Shown in pieces: positions 49,442-59,607 of a stretch of 64,000 bases of DNA. Below the pieces are notes generated by a model, which was not told the origin of the DNA, ran no database searches, and saw nothing but the letters and a program-made list of their open reading frames with translations. The DNA comes from Aurantiochytrium sp. KH105. Lineage: Eukaryota; Sar; Bigyra; Thraustochytrida; Thraustochytriidae. Every line of letters starts with the position of its first letter. Position 1 is the stretch's first letter. The position numbers were made by a program, and so were the translations under genes. The DNA is taken from assembly GCA_003116975.1 (NCBI GenBank), contig BGKB01000027.1, forward strand, positions 428,880 through 492,879, written 5' to 3'.

Positions 49442-50288
49442 CTCTCTCGGGCCTTCCGCGTCCCGCTCCTGGCCCGTGCGCGCGCGCCTGCCGACCTTGC
49501 TTGTCTGCTTGCAGTGGGTGCCCGGTCTGCTGTCTGTCTGCTCGCTCTCCTTGCTCGGGTCGGGCGGGCTTGCTCCCCTTCTCTCTCCGTCTCTGCGCAC
49601 TCACTCCCCCGCTCGCTCGTGCGCGCTCTCTCTCTCTCCACTCGCCGCCTCGCGCAGCCGGGGCAAGGGAGGGAGGGAGGGAGGCAGGGAGCGAGGACCC
49701 CTGGGCGGGGAGGGGCGCGGGGCTTGCTTCGCGGCGGGCAGCGGCGCGCGAGGCAGAGCCGGCGGCGCAGCAAGGCGGGCGGGCGGGCGGCCAGCCAGGT
49801 GGCTAGCTCGAAGGGCCGCGGGTCCGAGTCCCTGTAGCCTCAGTAAAGGCTTTTTTTCACAGACAGCCACTTCGGCAGACAAGTCCTTGCAACAACCATG
49901 GTTGACTGTGAAGCCTGGCACATGCACGCACACATGCCATGCCGGGATGGCTGACTGTGAGTGAGACCGGATGGCGAAAGTCAGCCTTTTTCCAATGCCA
50001 CAGTGAGAAATGGAGTTGTTTACTTTTTATTACAGTGGCACAGGGCAGGCAGGTCATTCGCACACTTGCACTGGCTTGCTTGCTTGTGTGGATAGATCGT
50101 CGGAGTTGCGCACGGGACTCGGGATCCATGGAACGTGCTGCGACGGACTGGCTAACCGGCTGGGCTAAGCTGGCTGGCTGGCTGACTGGCTGACTGAGTG
50201 GCAGGATGAGCGGCGCTGATGACCCGTGATATTTGCTTCTAGACAACAAGCTGGTCGTAATGCGAATCCATTCACAGTCGAAGTCGGG
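49355..50288. other. Intergenic/5' region of CHMP5 with (CTG)n
   Basis: A GCT triplet array lies directly upstream of the CHMP5 start, and GGGA/GGGC-rich repeats near 49665-49800. A GGCT/GACT degenerate repeat lies at 50157-50200. I see no supported gene. Confidence 0.55.
49385..49441. repeat. (CTG)n triplet array in the CHMP5 leader
   Basis: About 15 uninterrupted CTG units (CAG on the transcribed gene's sense strand) ~30-90 bases upstream of the CHMP5 ATG, probably in the 5' untranslated region. Confidence 0.92.
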
Positions 50289-51178
50289 CTAGTTCTGAGA
50301 ACCCTCGACACTGACAAAATATGCTAGCGCAGTCCGCGTTTTCTTGCGCACGACGAGACCGTGCTTGACGAGAGTTGCGAGATATTCGTTGACTTGCAAA
50401 ACGGAACATCCGCAGCAGCGAACGAGATCGCCAAGAGCACAACCCTGAAAACCTCGGCCCGTGAAGAGATGCGACGAGTTAGTTGCCCAGACAATACGCA
50501 ATGACAACATGAATTCACTTACCGGCTTGGACTCGATCGCGCACCAGATGCGCTCGAGACGTTTCACATGCTCAGGCTGCTGATATTTTCGAGGTAGCCT
50601 CGGAAGCACTTTGCGGCTCGCACGTTGCCAGGAGCTGCTGCAACGGGAAACCTGCTTCTTTGTATGTGTCCGTGTCACTCTTTTGGACCCGAGATTTCCA
50701 GCGTCCCCCTTAACATTCTTCGAAAGTGTCAACGACGAGTTCGCCTTGGTTTGTGTCTGTGCGATGTCACTGCCTTGGGTTGGTTCAACTGTGTTTTGCG
50801 CGTCATGGACCTCCCGATGCACGGGATCGCTTTCCGGTGATGATAGCGCAGGATTCGTTTCATCGTTGCGGACATCGCACTCTGCGCGATGCAGACGTTC
50901 TGCCTTGCCCTCCAGCGTTCTCTGCCGCTGAAGTAAAGCCACAGAGGTAGTCAACCGGCCTGGCATAATGAATTGTTTGTTGGGTCAGTCATGTCGCCTA
51001 TACTATTCTTGCCAGGACAGGAAATTTTTGTTGCCTCTACAAGCGCCTTGACAAACGTACCAAACGATTGATTCCAGTCCTCGAGATGGTCATCCGCCTG
51101 CCTGAGCGCGTCAACGTGAGTTGCGAAGAGCGAGACCTCGTGAGCGAGGTCCATGACCGCAGCCTTGAGCGAGTTCAT
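50289..51178 (-). CDS. Helix-bundle plus winged-helix protein, three exons, family not settled
   Basis: Model: complement(51061..51178, 50523..50959, 50289..50444), 236 residues. Intron 1 (50960-51060) has GTACGT, CTGAC and CCAG. Intron 2 (50445-50522, 78 bases, in frame) has GTAAGT, CTAAC and TTTTCAG. Exon 1 encodes an amphipathic helix pair (M-N-S-L-K-A-A-V-M-D-L-A ... L-E-D-W-N-Q-S-F-G), vaguely like the Dam1 domain of the kinetochore DASH complex. The middle is disordered. The C-terminal ~60 residues (W-C-A-I-E-S-K-P-G-C-A-L-G-D-L-V, then V-N-E-Y-L-A-T-L-V-K-H-G-L-V-V-R-K) look like a winged helix. Exon 1 could instead be a separate small gene, because its frame stays open for 35 more codons and a second ATG opens exon 2. 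No function is assigned. Confidence 0.5.
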
Positions 51179-51478
51179 TGGTGCCTCGAGTACAAGCTTG
51201 TTCTCCGCTTCGCCTAAAGCAACTCTCCTCGAGCAAGAACAGCCAAGAACAAGGCTCACGCGCCGGCGCAGACCCAAACGCAGACGCCAACGTGAACGCT
51301 GACGCAGACGCCGTCTTCCTCGCGCCCGCCAAAGAGGACCAAGACCGGACGGTTATGCCTTTCTGCTGCTGCTGCCAGTGTGAGTCCCCGAAAGCATGGC
51401 GGGGACCCCTGTGTGTGCCTTGAGTTGCAGGCCCCAAACCAGGGCGTGCGTGTCACGGAGGAACCTAAACCAAGCGAG
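51179..51478. other. Divergent promoter region
   Basis: About 300 bases between the winged-helix gene and the mu-crystallin-like gene. The latter's frame stays open upstream but without ATG. A short 5' exon is possible, since an AG at 51432 (GTTGCAG) precedes in-frame sequence. Confidence 0.4.
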
Positions 51479-52564
51479 ATGCTTGTGTTGAGCGACAACG
51501 TTGTACGCGAGCACGCCGTGACATGGCGCATCATTGCCGCGAACGAGAGAGCCTTTGCCGCTTTGCACGCAGGAACGGCCATCGTGCCCCCTCGCATTGT
51601 GCTCGAGTTCGCCAACACGGAGGGCGCCTCGCTCTTCAAGCCTGGTGCCTTTGAAGACGAGGCCGTCTTCGGGCAAAAAGTGATCAATGTGCGACCTGGA
51701 AATGCCGCACGAGGCATGGGTACTACCCCTGCCGTGACGATGCTCTTCGACAAGGCATCTGGGGCGCCCGTCTGTCTTCTGAACGCCACCTACCTGACCG
51801 CTTTGCGGACTGCCGCAGGATCCGCCGTGGCTACAGCCCGCGTCGCGCCCCAAGATGTGCGCTGCCTCGTTATTTTTGGCGCTGGCCTCCAAGCCGAGGC
51901 GCACGCTACGACCATGTGCTGCGTACGAGACTTTGACAAGGTCGTGATCATCAATCGTGACCAAAATCGAGCCGACGCTCTCTCGGCGCAACTTCGGGAG
52001 CGTCTTGCCTCCATGCCCCGCGGCCCAGACGCACAGACCTTGGGCGACAATGTCCCTCAGATTTCGACAATATCTTCAGAGGATACGCTTGCTGTCGAAG
52101 CGGCCTGTCGTCGTGCAAATGTTGTTTGCACCACCACAGGCAGTCCCGTGCCTCTCTTTCGAGGCGAGTGGCTGCAGCCAGGCACTCATGTAAACGCTGT
52201 TGGATCTTATCTTCCTGCTAACGCAGAGCTCGACGTGACCACGATCTCGCGCTGCGAACGGCTCATTGTCGATACGGATGAAGCATGGGACGCCGGGGAC
52301 CTGCTCAACGCTTTGAGCGAGGGGGCTGTGAAAAAAGACCTTGCAGTCAGCCTTGGTGCCCTTATTGCTTCTGGCGTAACTCCACCTGCGACCCATGCCG
52401 CCGACAGCGGCCTCGGCCCGAAAGGTATTTCCGTCTTTAAGTCTGTAGGCTCTGCCATTCAGGATATCGCTTCAGCACTCCAGGTGTATGCGGACATCAA
52501 GGCCATGCAGGCAAGTGCCACGGGTTCCGCCGTCTCGATCGCAATTCAGGAGGTTCAGCTTTAG
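51479..52564 (+). CDS. Ornithine cyclodeaminase/mu-crystallin family NAD(P)-dependent enzyme
   Basis: 361 residues from the ATG at 51479 (M-L-V-L-S-D). This is where family members usually start, although the frame is open a little farther back. The NAD(P)-binding signature I-F-G-A-G-L-Q-A-E-A-H is followed ~20 residues later by I-I-N-R-D. The preceding T-A-L-R-T-A-A-G-S-A-V-A-T helix and the later V-G-S-Y and V-D-T-D-E-A segments are typical. Members act as ornithine cyclodeaminases, ketimine reductases, alanine dehydrogenases or thyroid-hormone-binding mu-crystallins, and sequence alone does not choose among these. It is probably cytosolic, with no targeting peptide seen. Confidence 0.9.
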   Translation: MLVLSDNVVREHAVTWRIIAANERAFAALHAGTAIVPPRIVLEFANTEGASLFKPGAFEDEAVFGQKVINVRPGNAARGMGTTPAVTMLFDKASGAPVCLLNATYLTALRTAAGSAVATARVAPQDVRCLVIFGAGLQAEAHATTMCCVRDFDKVVIINRDQNRADALSAQLRERLASMPRGPDAQTLGDNVPQISTISSEDTLAVEAACRRANVVCTTTGSPVPLFRGEWLQPGTHVNAVGSYLPANAELDVTTISRCERLIVDTDEAWDAGDLLNALSEGAVKKDLAVSLGALIASGVTPPATHAADSGLGPKGISVFKSVGSAIQDIASALQVYADIKAMQASATGSAVSIAIQEVQL

Positions 52565-53003
52565 ATTTCAAGACACATTAGATTTGGGGGAAAGCAAAGA
52601 CAAGGGAGCAAGATGTGAGAGTCATTTCCGGGCGGTGGCTGCATTTAAGGGAGAGATTCTCTGCTCTCGTGTGGACTCAAGCTCTTACAGTCTTGGAAGC
52701 AATTACAAAAGGCTTCTTTTCGATTGCAATTATGGACGTCCAAAGTACCTTGACTGTGAAAAGCGGAAACAAACATGCAAGTTGCTGCAGAGGTCATTTA
52801 CGAGCAATCACTGCATCCATAGGACAATTTTACCACGATCTTGTAGTTCAAACATGCAGTTGTGCAAAGCGTTAGTATCGACGCAATCTTTGAATCCATT
52901 TTTGGAAGAACGCAGAAATCATCATCATCAATGTAAAAATACTTTTTTTGGAAATCCTACTTTGACCATGGATCAAACAAGGCAACAGCAAATCGACAAC
53001 GCA
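52565..53003. other. Convergent 3' intergenic region
   Basis: AT-rich spacer between the mu-crystallin-like and AATF genes. Open frames are short and unlike neighbouring genes. I see no gene. Confidence 0.6.
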
Positions 53004-54539
53004 CTATCTGCGAAAAAGGGATGCAAAGAGCTGAACGGTGTCCACGCTCGGTTCCTCGACAGGGCGAGGGGCAGCAAAGTTGACTAGTTTCTCGTGCACA
53101 GTGTAGCGCAATTTGCGGCCCTTGCTTGCGTTTGTGTCAACTTCACGCTTCTTGGGGTTCTTCTTCTGCTCGCGTTCAAGCTTGCGTCGCAAGCGATCTT
53201 GGACCTCCTCATCGTCCACGTCCGCCACGCGTGTAGCGCTAACAGCATTGCTAGAGCTCACAAAGGCGAGCAAAAGTTGCTGGTAGAACGAGGAATCATT
53301 GTACACTTCCATGTCGGAACCTTCTGTCTCCGCCTCAGTCTCGTCGGCCTTGTCGTCGTCATCACTTTCCGAGCCTTGCGCAGCACCAATCGGTACCACA
53401 CCTGGAGGACGAACTTGGGCGCGCGAAATAAAGGCATTACCCCCCGACATGATCTCGTCGACCTGCTGCGAGATGGTCCGGTTGACGGCCTTGAGGGCCT
53501 TGCGACTACTCCCTTGCGATTGGGTCGTACGCTGGTGCCAAACATCGAAAGTCTTTTCTGCAAACCTCTGCGCCCGGACGTTGCCCGCCTCGATCTCGGA
53601 CCATGATGGGCTCCGCTTACGCTTTCGAGAGGGCGTACCCTGTCCAGCGCTATCCTCTCCTTCATCCTCGGACGCGTCTCCACTCGCTGCGAGAAACCTT
53701 GCCTGTGCAGGGGCAGTAGTCTCACGAATTTGCACGAGCTTTTCGAGGATACCGCCGAGCTTGTCACTGCATGCCGTCATGAGCTCCTGTGCCTCATTGA
53801 CCTTGCTGCGGTTCGTTGTGGTCTCCGATGCGACTTTTTCCAAAGCGGCATCGGGCAAAGGGAAGCGAAAAGATGCTTGCATCAGGCCTTGTAAGCGTAT
53901 CCTCAAACCAACGAGTTCGCACCACAGCGAGTATTGGTTCTTGACATGATCAGGGTCCTGGCGACTCACACGTGGCTTGCGAAGAAGCATACGCTTCGAC
54001 GCCACTTCAACATCATCATCATCATCTTCTTCTTCTTCTTCTTCTTCTTCTTCTTCTTCGTCTTCGTCGTCATCCTCCTCCTCCTCTTCCATGTCTGTTA
54101 CAGCACGAGAGCGTCGAGCCGCGAGAAGCTCTTCAAGTTTGGCATCGAGATCTCCATCGCTTACGTCACTCATTTCATCTTCCTCTTCGTCATTGTCTTC
54201 GTCTTCATCATCATCATCATCTTCTTCTTCTTCTTCTTCTTCTTCTTCTTGACTGGCAGCGGCGAGCAGCGTGGCACGGTCGACCTTTCGTCCACTGTAC
54301 TTGGGGTCCGTGAGCAGGTCGCTGCGCCGAAGTTTGCGTCCCTCGGGTTTCTTCACGGACGGCGGCGCCAGTTCTTCGTGGCCTTCATCGTGGCCATTGG
54401 CGCGCAAAGACGCCGCCTTCTTCTTGGCGGACTTGGGTCGGGCGTGCACGTCGCCAAAGTCGTCGGCTGTCTCCGGGTCGAGGGACTCGGGGGCCGGCCT
54501 GTTGTACTTGGCAAGTGCCTTGGCCAGAGACGAGCTCAT
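53004..54539 (-). CDS. AATF: AATF/Bfr2-like ribosome biogenesis protein
   Basis: 511 residues from the ATG at 54539 (M-S-S-S-L-A-K-A-L). The farther-upstream open frame has no ATG and is repeat-derived. Long Asp/Glu runs (coded by TCT/TCA/TCC repeats on the plus strand) fill ~95-200. The AATF leucine-zipper-like region follows (N-Q-Y-S-L-W-C-E-L-V-G-L-R-I-R-L-Q). Near the end is the TRAUB domain: A-S-K-G-R-K-L-R-Y-T-V-H-E-K-L-V-N-F, then P-R-P. This protein (Bfr2 in yeast, AATF/Che-1 in animals) works with NOL10 and NGDN in early 40S pre-ribosomal RNA processing in the nucleolus. Intact motifs and length support orthology. Confidence 0.94.
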   Translation of the reverse strand: MSSSLAKALAKYNRPAPESLDPETADDFGDVHARPKSAKKKAASLRANGHDEGHEELAPPSVKKPEGRKLRRSDLLTDPKYSGRKVDRATLLAAASQEEEEEEEEEDDDDDEDEDNDEEEDEMSDVSDGDLDAKLEELLAARRSRAVTDMEEEEEDDDEDEEEEEEEEEEEDDDDDVEVASKRMLLRKPRVSRQDPDHVKNQYSLWCELVGLRIRLQGLMQASFRFPLPDAALEKVASETTTNRSKVNEAQELMTACSDKLGGILEKLVQIRETTAPAQARFLAASGDASEDEGEDSAGQGTPSRKRKRSPSWSEIEAGNVRAQRFAEKTFDVWHQRTTQSQGSSRKALKAVNRTISQQVDEIMSGGNAFISRAQVRPPGVVPIGAAQGSESDDDDKADETEAETEGSDMEVYNDSSFYQQLLLAFVSSSNAVSATRVADVDDEEVQDRLRRKLEREQKKNPKKREVDTNASKGRKLRYTVHEKLVNFAAPRPVEEPSVDTVQLFASLFRR

Positions 54540-55152
54540 CTTTTCCCGCGCCCTCGCCCTCGCCCTCGCGTTCTCGGGGTCGCCCCCGCCCTCTGCGAAC
54601 TCTGCTTCGTTCTGCTCTGCTCTGCTCTGCCCCGCTCTGCTCCTCGGCGAGGGCTGCGTTGCGTTATGTGCGTGGGTGGCTGGGTTGGTTGGGTGGGCTC
54701 TCCTCGTCGTGCTCGCCAATGACTGGGCGACGACAGACGTCCCTCACACCCCCCAGGGTCCCCCGACTTCAACAATTTCGCCTCCCTCGAAAGGGGTTAC
54801 TGCAGAAGTATTTTGCGTCGCTCGCGGGCGAGCGACTCCAGATGTCCGCAACGCAATTTGTCCGCAACGGATCAACTGGCATGCAGAGGAGAACAGGGAG
54901 AGAGAAGGAAAGGAGCAAGAAGGAAAGCCTCCGAGCACTCGCACAGCAGGCACGTAGTGAGCAGAGCAGCAGCGACCGCGACGCGCGCAGACCGTTTGGC
55001 CGGGCGCGGCAGGCCGGCCAGCTGCAGCGGCGGCCGGACGCGCGGCGTGCTGCGAGGCCGACGCCGCGCAGCCTGACGGACAGGCGGCAGGCAAGAACGT
55101 TAGCAGCTGGAGCAGCTGCCAGAGGAGAACAAGGAGGACGAGGACGAGAAAG
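54540..55152. other. Divergent region between AATF and the coiled-coil gene
   Basis: It contains CTCGCC and CTCTG degenerate repeats (about 54550-54650) just upstream of the AATF start. I see no supported gene. Confidence 0.55.
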
Positions 55153-58100
55153 ATGCGGAGCGGCGGTTTCTCGGTTGTCGAGAACGACGCCAACGCGCTC
55201 TCAGACTTGGATCGCCGCCGGCAGGGTATGAGGCACGTGGACGCCAGTGGAAAAAGACCTGTTGGCGCAAGAAGAAGTCATCATGACGGAGACGACGATG
55301 AAGAAGAAGCCAAGTCGTCATGCGCAAGCAGCGCGCCCATGGGAACCCACGGCAGGAGAAGAAGAACTTCATCGACGGCCGCAAGTACGACCACGACGAC
55401 CACCACAATGCGTGTAGTACCGAGCGAGAATGTGAACGCAGGAGAGATTGCCTTTCGTGAGCGATACGCCACGCTTAAGCGCATCTACCAGCGCAGACTC
55501 GAAGAACTGACCCGATGCGCTCGAGATGTCCAGGTCCTCGTGCAAACCGACCCTGTTTTGCAAAATATGAAATCAGAAGCTACCACGGCTCCCTTTGCCC
55601 CTGCACGGGCCATGGAAATTGCAAATGAAGCCCTCGAGGCGGAGCGAGAGGCGCATATTGATCAGCTCGCCGAGGATTTGAGCCTGGCCTCGGGCGAAGT
55701 GTCCCGCCTGCGAGCCCAGCTGGCTCAGCGCGAAGCTGCTCTTGTCGACGCGCGGTCAGAATCGGGCCGATCGGAGACGCTTGCTCGTCGGCAGTTTCAC
55801 GAGCTGAGCGAGGCAGAGCGCGCAACCCGACAGCGCATGGGCGCGTTGGAGGCAGATCTTGCAAAGGTTCGCGATGCTCGGAAAAGAGAGCATCGCGCCA
55901 TGCGCCAGGCTTTGCGCCGCTTGCGCCATGCACTCTTTCGCAGCGCTCTTCCTCCAGGGGGCGCTGACTTTTTGAATGCAAGCAACATGGAAAACTTTGC
56001 TCCGAGCGCTGCTGGCTTTGCCAATGGCGCCGATGCCTCCGTACTACTTGAATTTACGAGCGGGGACCCTGACGGCTCGATGGGCGATACGTTGGATATT
56101 CTCGATGAACTCGAGGGCGAGGGCGAAAGCGGAGGCGAAGGGAATGGGGGTGCACGTCTTGTTCAAGCTCTCAATAAGCTCACTCACTTGCATGAACGCA
56201 CCAAGTCAACGACGAGTTCGCGAAGCCGCCAGGAAAGCGAATCCCGAGCTCGAGAAGTGAAAATGCTTCGAGACAAGCTTAGCGAGGCCACGCAAGCGAT
56301 CAAAGGTCTCGAGGCACGTCTCCAAGCCGAGGCAGGTCGGCATGCAGGTTTGCAGGCTGAGACACGAGTGGCTCGCGAGGCTCTCGCAAGAAGCGAGGAA
56401 GAGCGTCTGGAGCTTCGGCAGCAGTACCTGGCTCTCGGGTCGAAACTTCAAGCGGTTGCTGCGTCAACGCGCGCTGAGTCAGCACAGGAAGAGGAGAACC
56501 GTCGCGCTCGTGCGCGCGAGGCTGAAGATGCGCGACAGGCCGTCTGTGCTGCCAACGAAAAGCTTCAGCGCGAGCTTGAGGAGGCTGCTGCACTTGCTGC
56601 GAAGAGGGACCGTCGCATCGAAGAACTCGAGGCCAAACTGGACCAGGCCCAGAGCGCGGCTCGACACGAAGTGGACACCTTGCGTCAAACGTTAGCACAG
56701 CAGGTTGAGAATGAAAGGAGCAAACGCAAGCAAGTCCAGGAACGACTTGAAGAAACGAAGCTTGAGCACGCTGCGCGTCTCCAAGATGCTCGCGAGCAAA
56801 TGGCAGCTGCGATTCAAGGCGCGCAGGCAGAACGTAGCAAGTGGGAAGGCGAGAAGGAGCGCCAAGTCCGTGAGCACCAGCAGCAAGCAGAAGCGCAGTT
56901 TCAGCGGCTTTTGGACGCAAAGCAAAAGGAGCTCGAGCACGTGCTCCAGGCGCAGCGGTCAGAGGTCGAGCGCCAGCATGACGAGGCAGAGCGTGTAGAA
57001 CGCGCAGTGACTGCGCGTCTGCACGCCATTGTCAAGGACCACATTTCTCTCGAGCAACACGAACAGATTTTAGCTTCGCAGGTCGCGAATGCTCGCGCCG
57101 AAGTGGAGCATAGAATGCAGGACGCGCTCTCACGCTCGGAACGCACGCGGGAACGCGCCTTGTCCGAGGTTGAGGATCGTGCCTCTCGCGTTCACGCGGC
57201 CGCCGCTGACGCGATGGATCAGGAAAACAATTTGCTCAAGACGCAGTTGGCCCAGCTCCAACGCGAGCATCAGGATCTAGAGTCCGCTTTTGAAGCAGAC
57301 CGCCGTGCTGCCGTGGCACTTCGCAAGGAAGCAGAGGATGCCAAGAAGGCGCGCCAGACGCACGCCAGTCAGCTGCGTCAGGCCTTGCACAATATTGCCC
57401 GCCTTCGGGAGGTCGCCACGACGGAGCGCGAGCGCCGCGTGGCTGCAGAGCGTGCCTGCGCAGAGGTCCGAAAAGGCGCTCGGGCCGAGGTAACGACGGA
57501 ACTTGATGTCGCGCGCGCCGAAATCGCGAGTCTTCAGATGCGCGCTCTCGAAGCTGAGCGGGCCAGAACTAATTTGGAGTCTTCGCTGCGCGAGGAAAAT
57601 CGTCAACTCGAAGCACGATCCGCAGAAGCAGCGAGCGAAGCGGCGCTTCGCATTGCTGCTCTCGAGGCAGAGCGTGAACGGACCCTCGGCGAAGCGCTAG
57701 CGAGTGCCACTGCAGACAAGGAGAAGCAACTGGTTGCTGCTAAGCACGAGTTCGACCTCTTTCGTCTTCAGGCGGACGCACAGCGAAAACAGCTCGAGTC
57801 CCAGATTGCAAGTCTTGAGACGTCTCGCGCAAGTCTCGAGGCCGCTGCTGCGCAGGTTTCGGGTAATGCGCAGGCTCTGGACGCCCGGGCGGTTGCCGCT
57901 TCGCACGAAATCGAGTCTCTTCGCACCGCGTTACACAGGGCTCAGCAAGAGGCTGAAGAGGCTCGCAGTCGTGCCCAGGCGCTCGAGACGCGTCTTGCGT
58001 CAATTAAACGTCAGCAGCGTACGGAGCGTCTAAAGGTCGGCAAGGCAGTCGACAGCTGCCGTGATTTGCGAGCAGCAATTAAACCTGTGGGGCGTGAGGT

Positions 58101-59256
58101 GCAGCGTGCTCTCGATGAGGGCCATCGGGATCTCGTTCGCCTTGGCGGGGAGTTGGAACGTCATTTGTGCTCGCGTGCGCGCAGATCCGAGGCAAAGGCA
58201 GCCGCCGAGGCCGAGGCCAAGGGGAGTTTGATATCTGCGCAGGCGAACGAGCAAGCCGAGGCCGCGCGTCGTGAGCTGGCCGAGGTCATGGACAGCTCGC
58301 AGCGTGCACTAGCGGATCGGGACGAGATGTTGAGAAAGCAGAATCAGCGTCTCGCTGAGACACAGTCAAAGCTTGACGCCCTCGCTGTGTCCTTGGCAGC
58401 GAAAGAAGCCGCTTTGGATAAAGCAGAGCAAAGCCTTCGGGACGCGCAGGTCCAGATGCAAGCAGAAAGACGGGAGACGCAAAGCGCACAGGGACGCGTC
58501 GAGGCCCGGGATGCGCGTCTGGCCGAGCTGACGCAGCGTCTCGACCGCGCGCAAGGCGGTTTCGCGAGTGTTGTTGCTACGTTGCGCGCAGAAGTCGGTT
58601 TCTCGAACGAGCTTGCCGACGATCTCCTTGACGAAGAACGACGCGTGAAGATCGGGGTGCCGGCACTTGTGTCTGCAATTCGTGATGCACAGACTGCCGC
58701 GTGCATGGGCGCAAGTGCAAATGAGAGTCTTGCCTCGCAGTTGCAGTCTGCCCGTCGCGAAGTCGATTCGCTCCAGCAGGAAGTGCAAAAGGCTCGTAGC
58801 GCGCTCGAGACCGAATCGGAACAGCATCAGGATGCGATATCTCGACTTTCTCGAGCGCATCAGGAAGCTCGCGAGGAGCTTCAGCGGGGGATTGAACGTG
58901 CCAAGAGCGACCAGGTGGAACTCCGTGCTCGTCTGCAGCAAGAGCGGCTGACGAATAAGTCGTTGCGAGAGCAGCTGACGTCTGCTCCGCTTCCCCCGCC
59001 TCGCTTTGCGCCGGCGCCTCCCACGTCTCCAACGCACTCTTTGCGCTCTGGGGTCTCCACCGCAGCTCGATCGTTTGGAGACGTGCAGCGATTGCTGGAG
59101 CGGTCTGCGGTGATTGATCGCAAGGCGCGCTCGCTGATGATGTCGAGGTCCTCCGCCTCGGTCTCCTCCACCATGTTCACGTCTTCTTCCTCATCTAAGA
59201 CAGGTCATGCATCGCCACGGTCCGTGTCTTCGCGGTTCACACACGTCTTGCAATAA
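55153..59256 (+). CDS. Giant coiled-coil protein, family not recognised
   Basis: 1,367 residues. Residues 1-90 are disordered (Arg/Ser/Thr-rich with a poly-Thr). From ~95 a compact helical segment (A-F-R-E-R-Y-A-T-L-K-R-I-Y-Q-R-R-L-E-E-L) opens a long alpha-helix that continues to ~1290 with heptads rich in Ala, Glu, Gln, Arg and Leu. It is interrupted by a Gly/Asp-rich hinge near 270-330. The tail (~1290-1367) is Ser/Pro-rich. No head domain, kinase, ATPase or zinc finger is visible. The composition is like centrosomal, Golgi or flagellar scaffold proteins, but coiled coils give misleading similarity, so I assign no function. Its length and lack of stops over 4.1 kb make it a certain gene. 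Confidence 0.85.
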   Translation: MRSGGFSVVENDANALSDLDRRRQGMRHVDASGKRPVGARRSHHDGDDDEEEAKSSCASSAPMGTHGRRRRTSSTAASTTTTTTTMRVVPSENVNAGEIAFRERYATLKRIYQRRLEELTRCARDVQVLVQTDPVLQNMKSEATTAPFAPARAMEIANEALEAEREAHIDQLAEDLSLASGEVSRLRAQLAQREAALVDARSESGRSETLARRQFHELSEAERATRQRMGALEADLAKVRDARKREHRAMRQALRRLRHALFRSALPPGGADFLNASNMENFAPSAAGFANGADASVLLEFTSGDPDGSMGDTLDILDELEGEGESGGEGNGGARLVQALNKLTHLHERTKSTTSSRSRQESESRAREVKMLRDKLSEATQAIKGLEARLQAEAGRHAGLQAETRVAREALARSEEERLELRQQYLALGSKLQAVAASTRAESAQEEENRRARAREAEDARQAVCAANEKLQRELEEAAALAAKRDRRIEELEAKLDQAQSAARHEVDTLRQTLAQQVENERSKRKQVQERLEETKLEHAARLQDAREQMAAAIQGAQAERSKWEGEKERQVREHQQQAEAQFQRLLDAKQKELEHVLQAQRSEVERQHDEAERVERAVTARLHAIVKDHISLEQHEQILASQVANARAEVEHRMQDALSRSERTRERALSEVEDRASRVHAAAADAMDQENNLLKTQLAQLQREHQDLESAFEADRRAAVALRKEAEDAKKARQTHASQLRQALHNIARLREVATTERERRVAAERACAEVRKGARAEVTTELDVARAEIASLQMRALEAERARTNLESSLREENRQLEARSAEAASEAALRIAALEAERERTLGEALASATADKEKQLVAAKHEFDLFRLQADAQRKQLESQIASLETSRASLEAAAAQVSGNAQALDARAVAASHEIESLRTALHRAQQEAEEARSRAQALETRLASIKRQQRTERLKVGKAVDSCRDLRAAIKPVGREVQRALDEGHRDLVRLGGELERHLCSRARRSEAKAAAEAEAKGSLISAQANEQAEAARRELAEVMDSSQRALADRDEMLRKQNQRLAETQSKLDALAVSLAAKEAALDKAEQSLRDAQVQMQAERRETQSAQGRVEARDARLAELTQRLDRAQGGFASVVATLRAEVGFSNELADDLLDEERRVKIGVPALVSAIRDAQTAACMGASANESLASQLQSARREVDSLQQEVQKARSALETESEQHQDAISRLSRAHQEAREELQRGIERAKSDQVELRARLQQERLTNKSLREQLTSAPLPPPRFAPAPPTSPTHSLRSGVSTAARSFGDVQRLLERSAVIDRKARSLMMSRSSASVSSTMFTSSSSSKTGHASPRSVSSRFTHVLQ

Positions 59257-59607
59257 GCCTGGGTGACTGTTGTGTTGTATTCTTGCATTGCTGTGCTGCG
59301 CCGCCATCTGTGCCCACGATTCTGATGAATTCTATAGTTCGAAAGTAAGATTATCGTAAGGAACTTGCAAAAGTCTCTTTCCTTCTCTTCGCTCGCGAGA
59401 TCGATCTTTTTGTGCCTACAGATCGATGAAGAGAAGCGAAAGAAACCCAAATGAAGTGGGTCGGGCGGGACAATTTATAGATGCAAGGACATGTTGTGAA
59501 GAAGAAGAGTGATGCGGCAAAAGGATTGACAGATGATAATGATGAGATTGATTATGTAAAGTTGTTGTTGTTGTTGTTGTGGCTTGGTGAATTGGAGAGC
59601 TTCCTTG
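59257..59607. other. Convergent 3' intergenic region with (GTT)n
   Basis: Spacer between the coiled-coil gene and the hydratase gene, with a GTT triplet run at 59560-59580. I see no gene. Confidence 0.65.

Noticed and set aside
49355-49600. 82-codon N-terminal extension of CHMP5 with poly-Ser
   Set aside because: It is created by the CTG array. Family homology and normal length begin at the ATG at 49354.
49815-49845. tRNA T-arm-like sequence (GGGTCCGAGTCCC)
   Set aside because: Only a three-pair stem, and no D-arm, anticodon arm or acceptor stem could be placed around it.
50951-51277. Stand-alone 108-codon gene for the helix-pair segment
   Set aside because: It has no ATG at 51277 (the codon is TTG), and a consensus GTACGT donor in the right phase joins it to the next exon. 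It is kept only as an alternative model.
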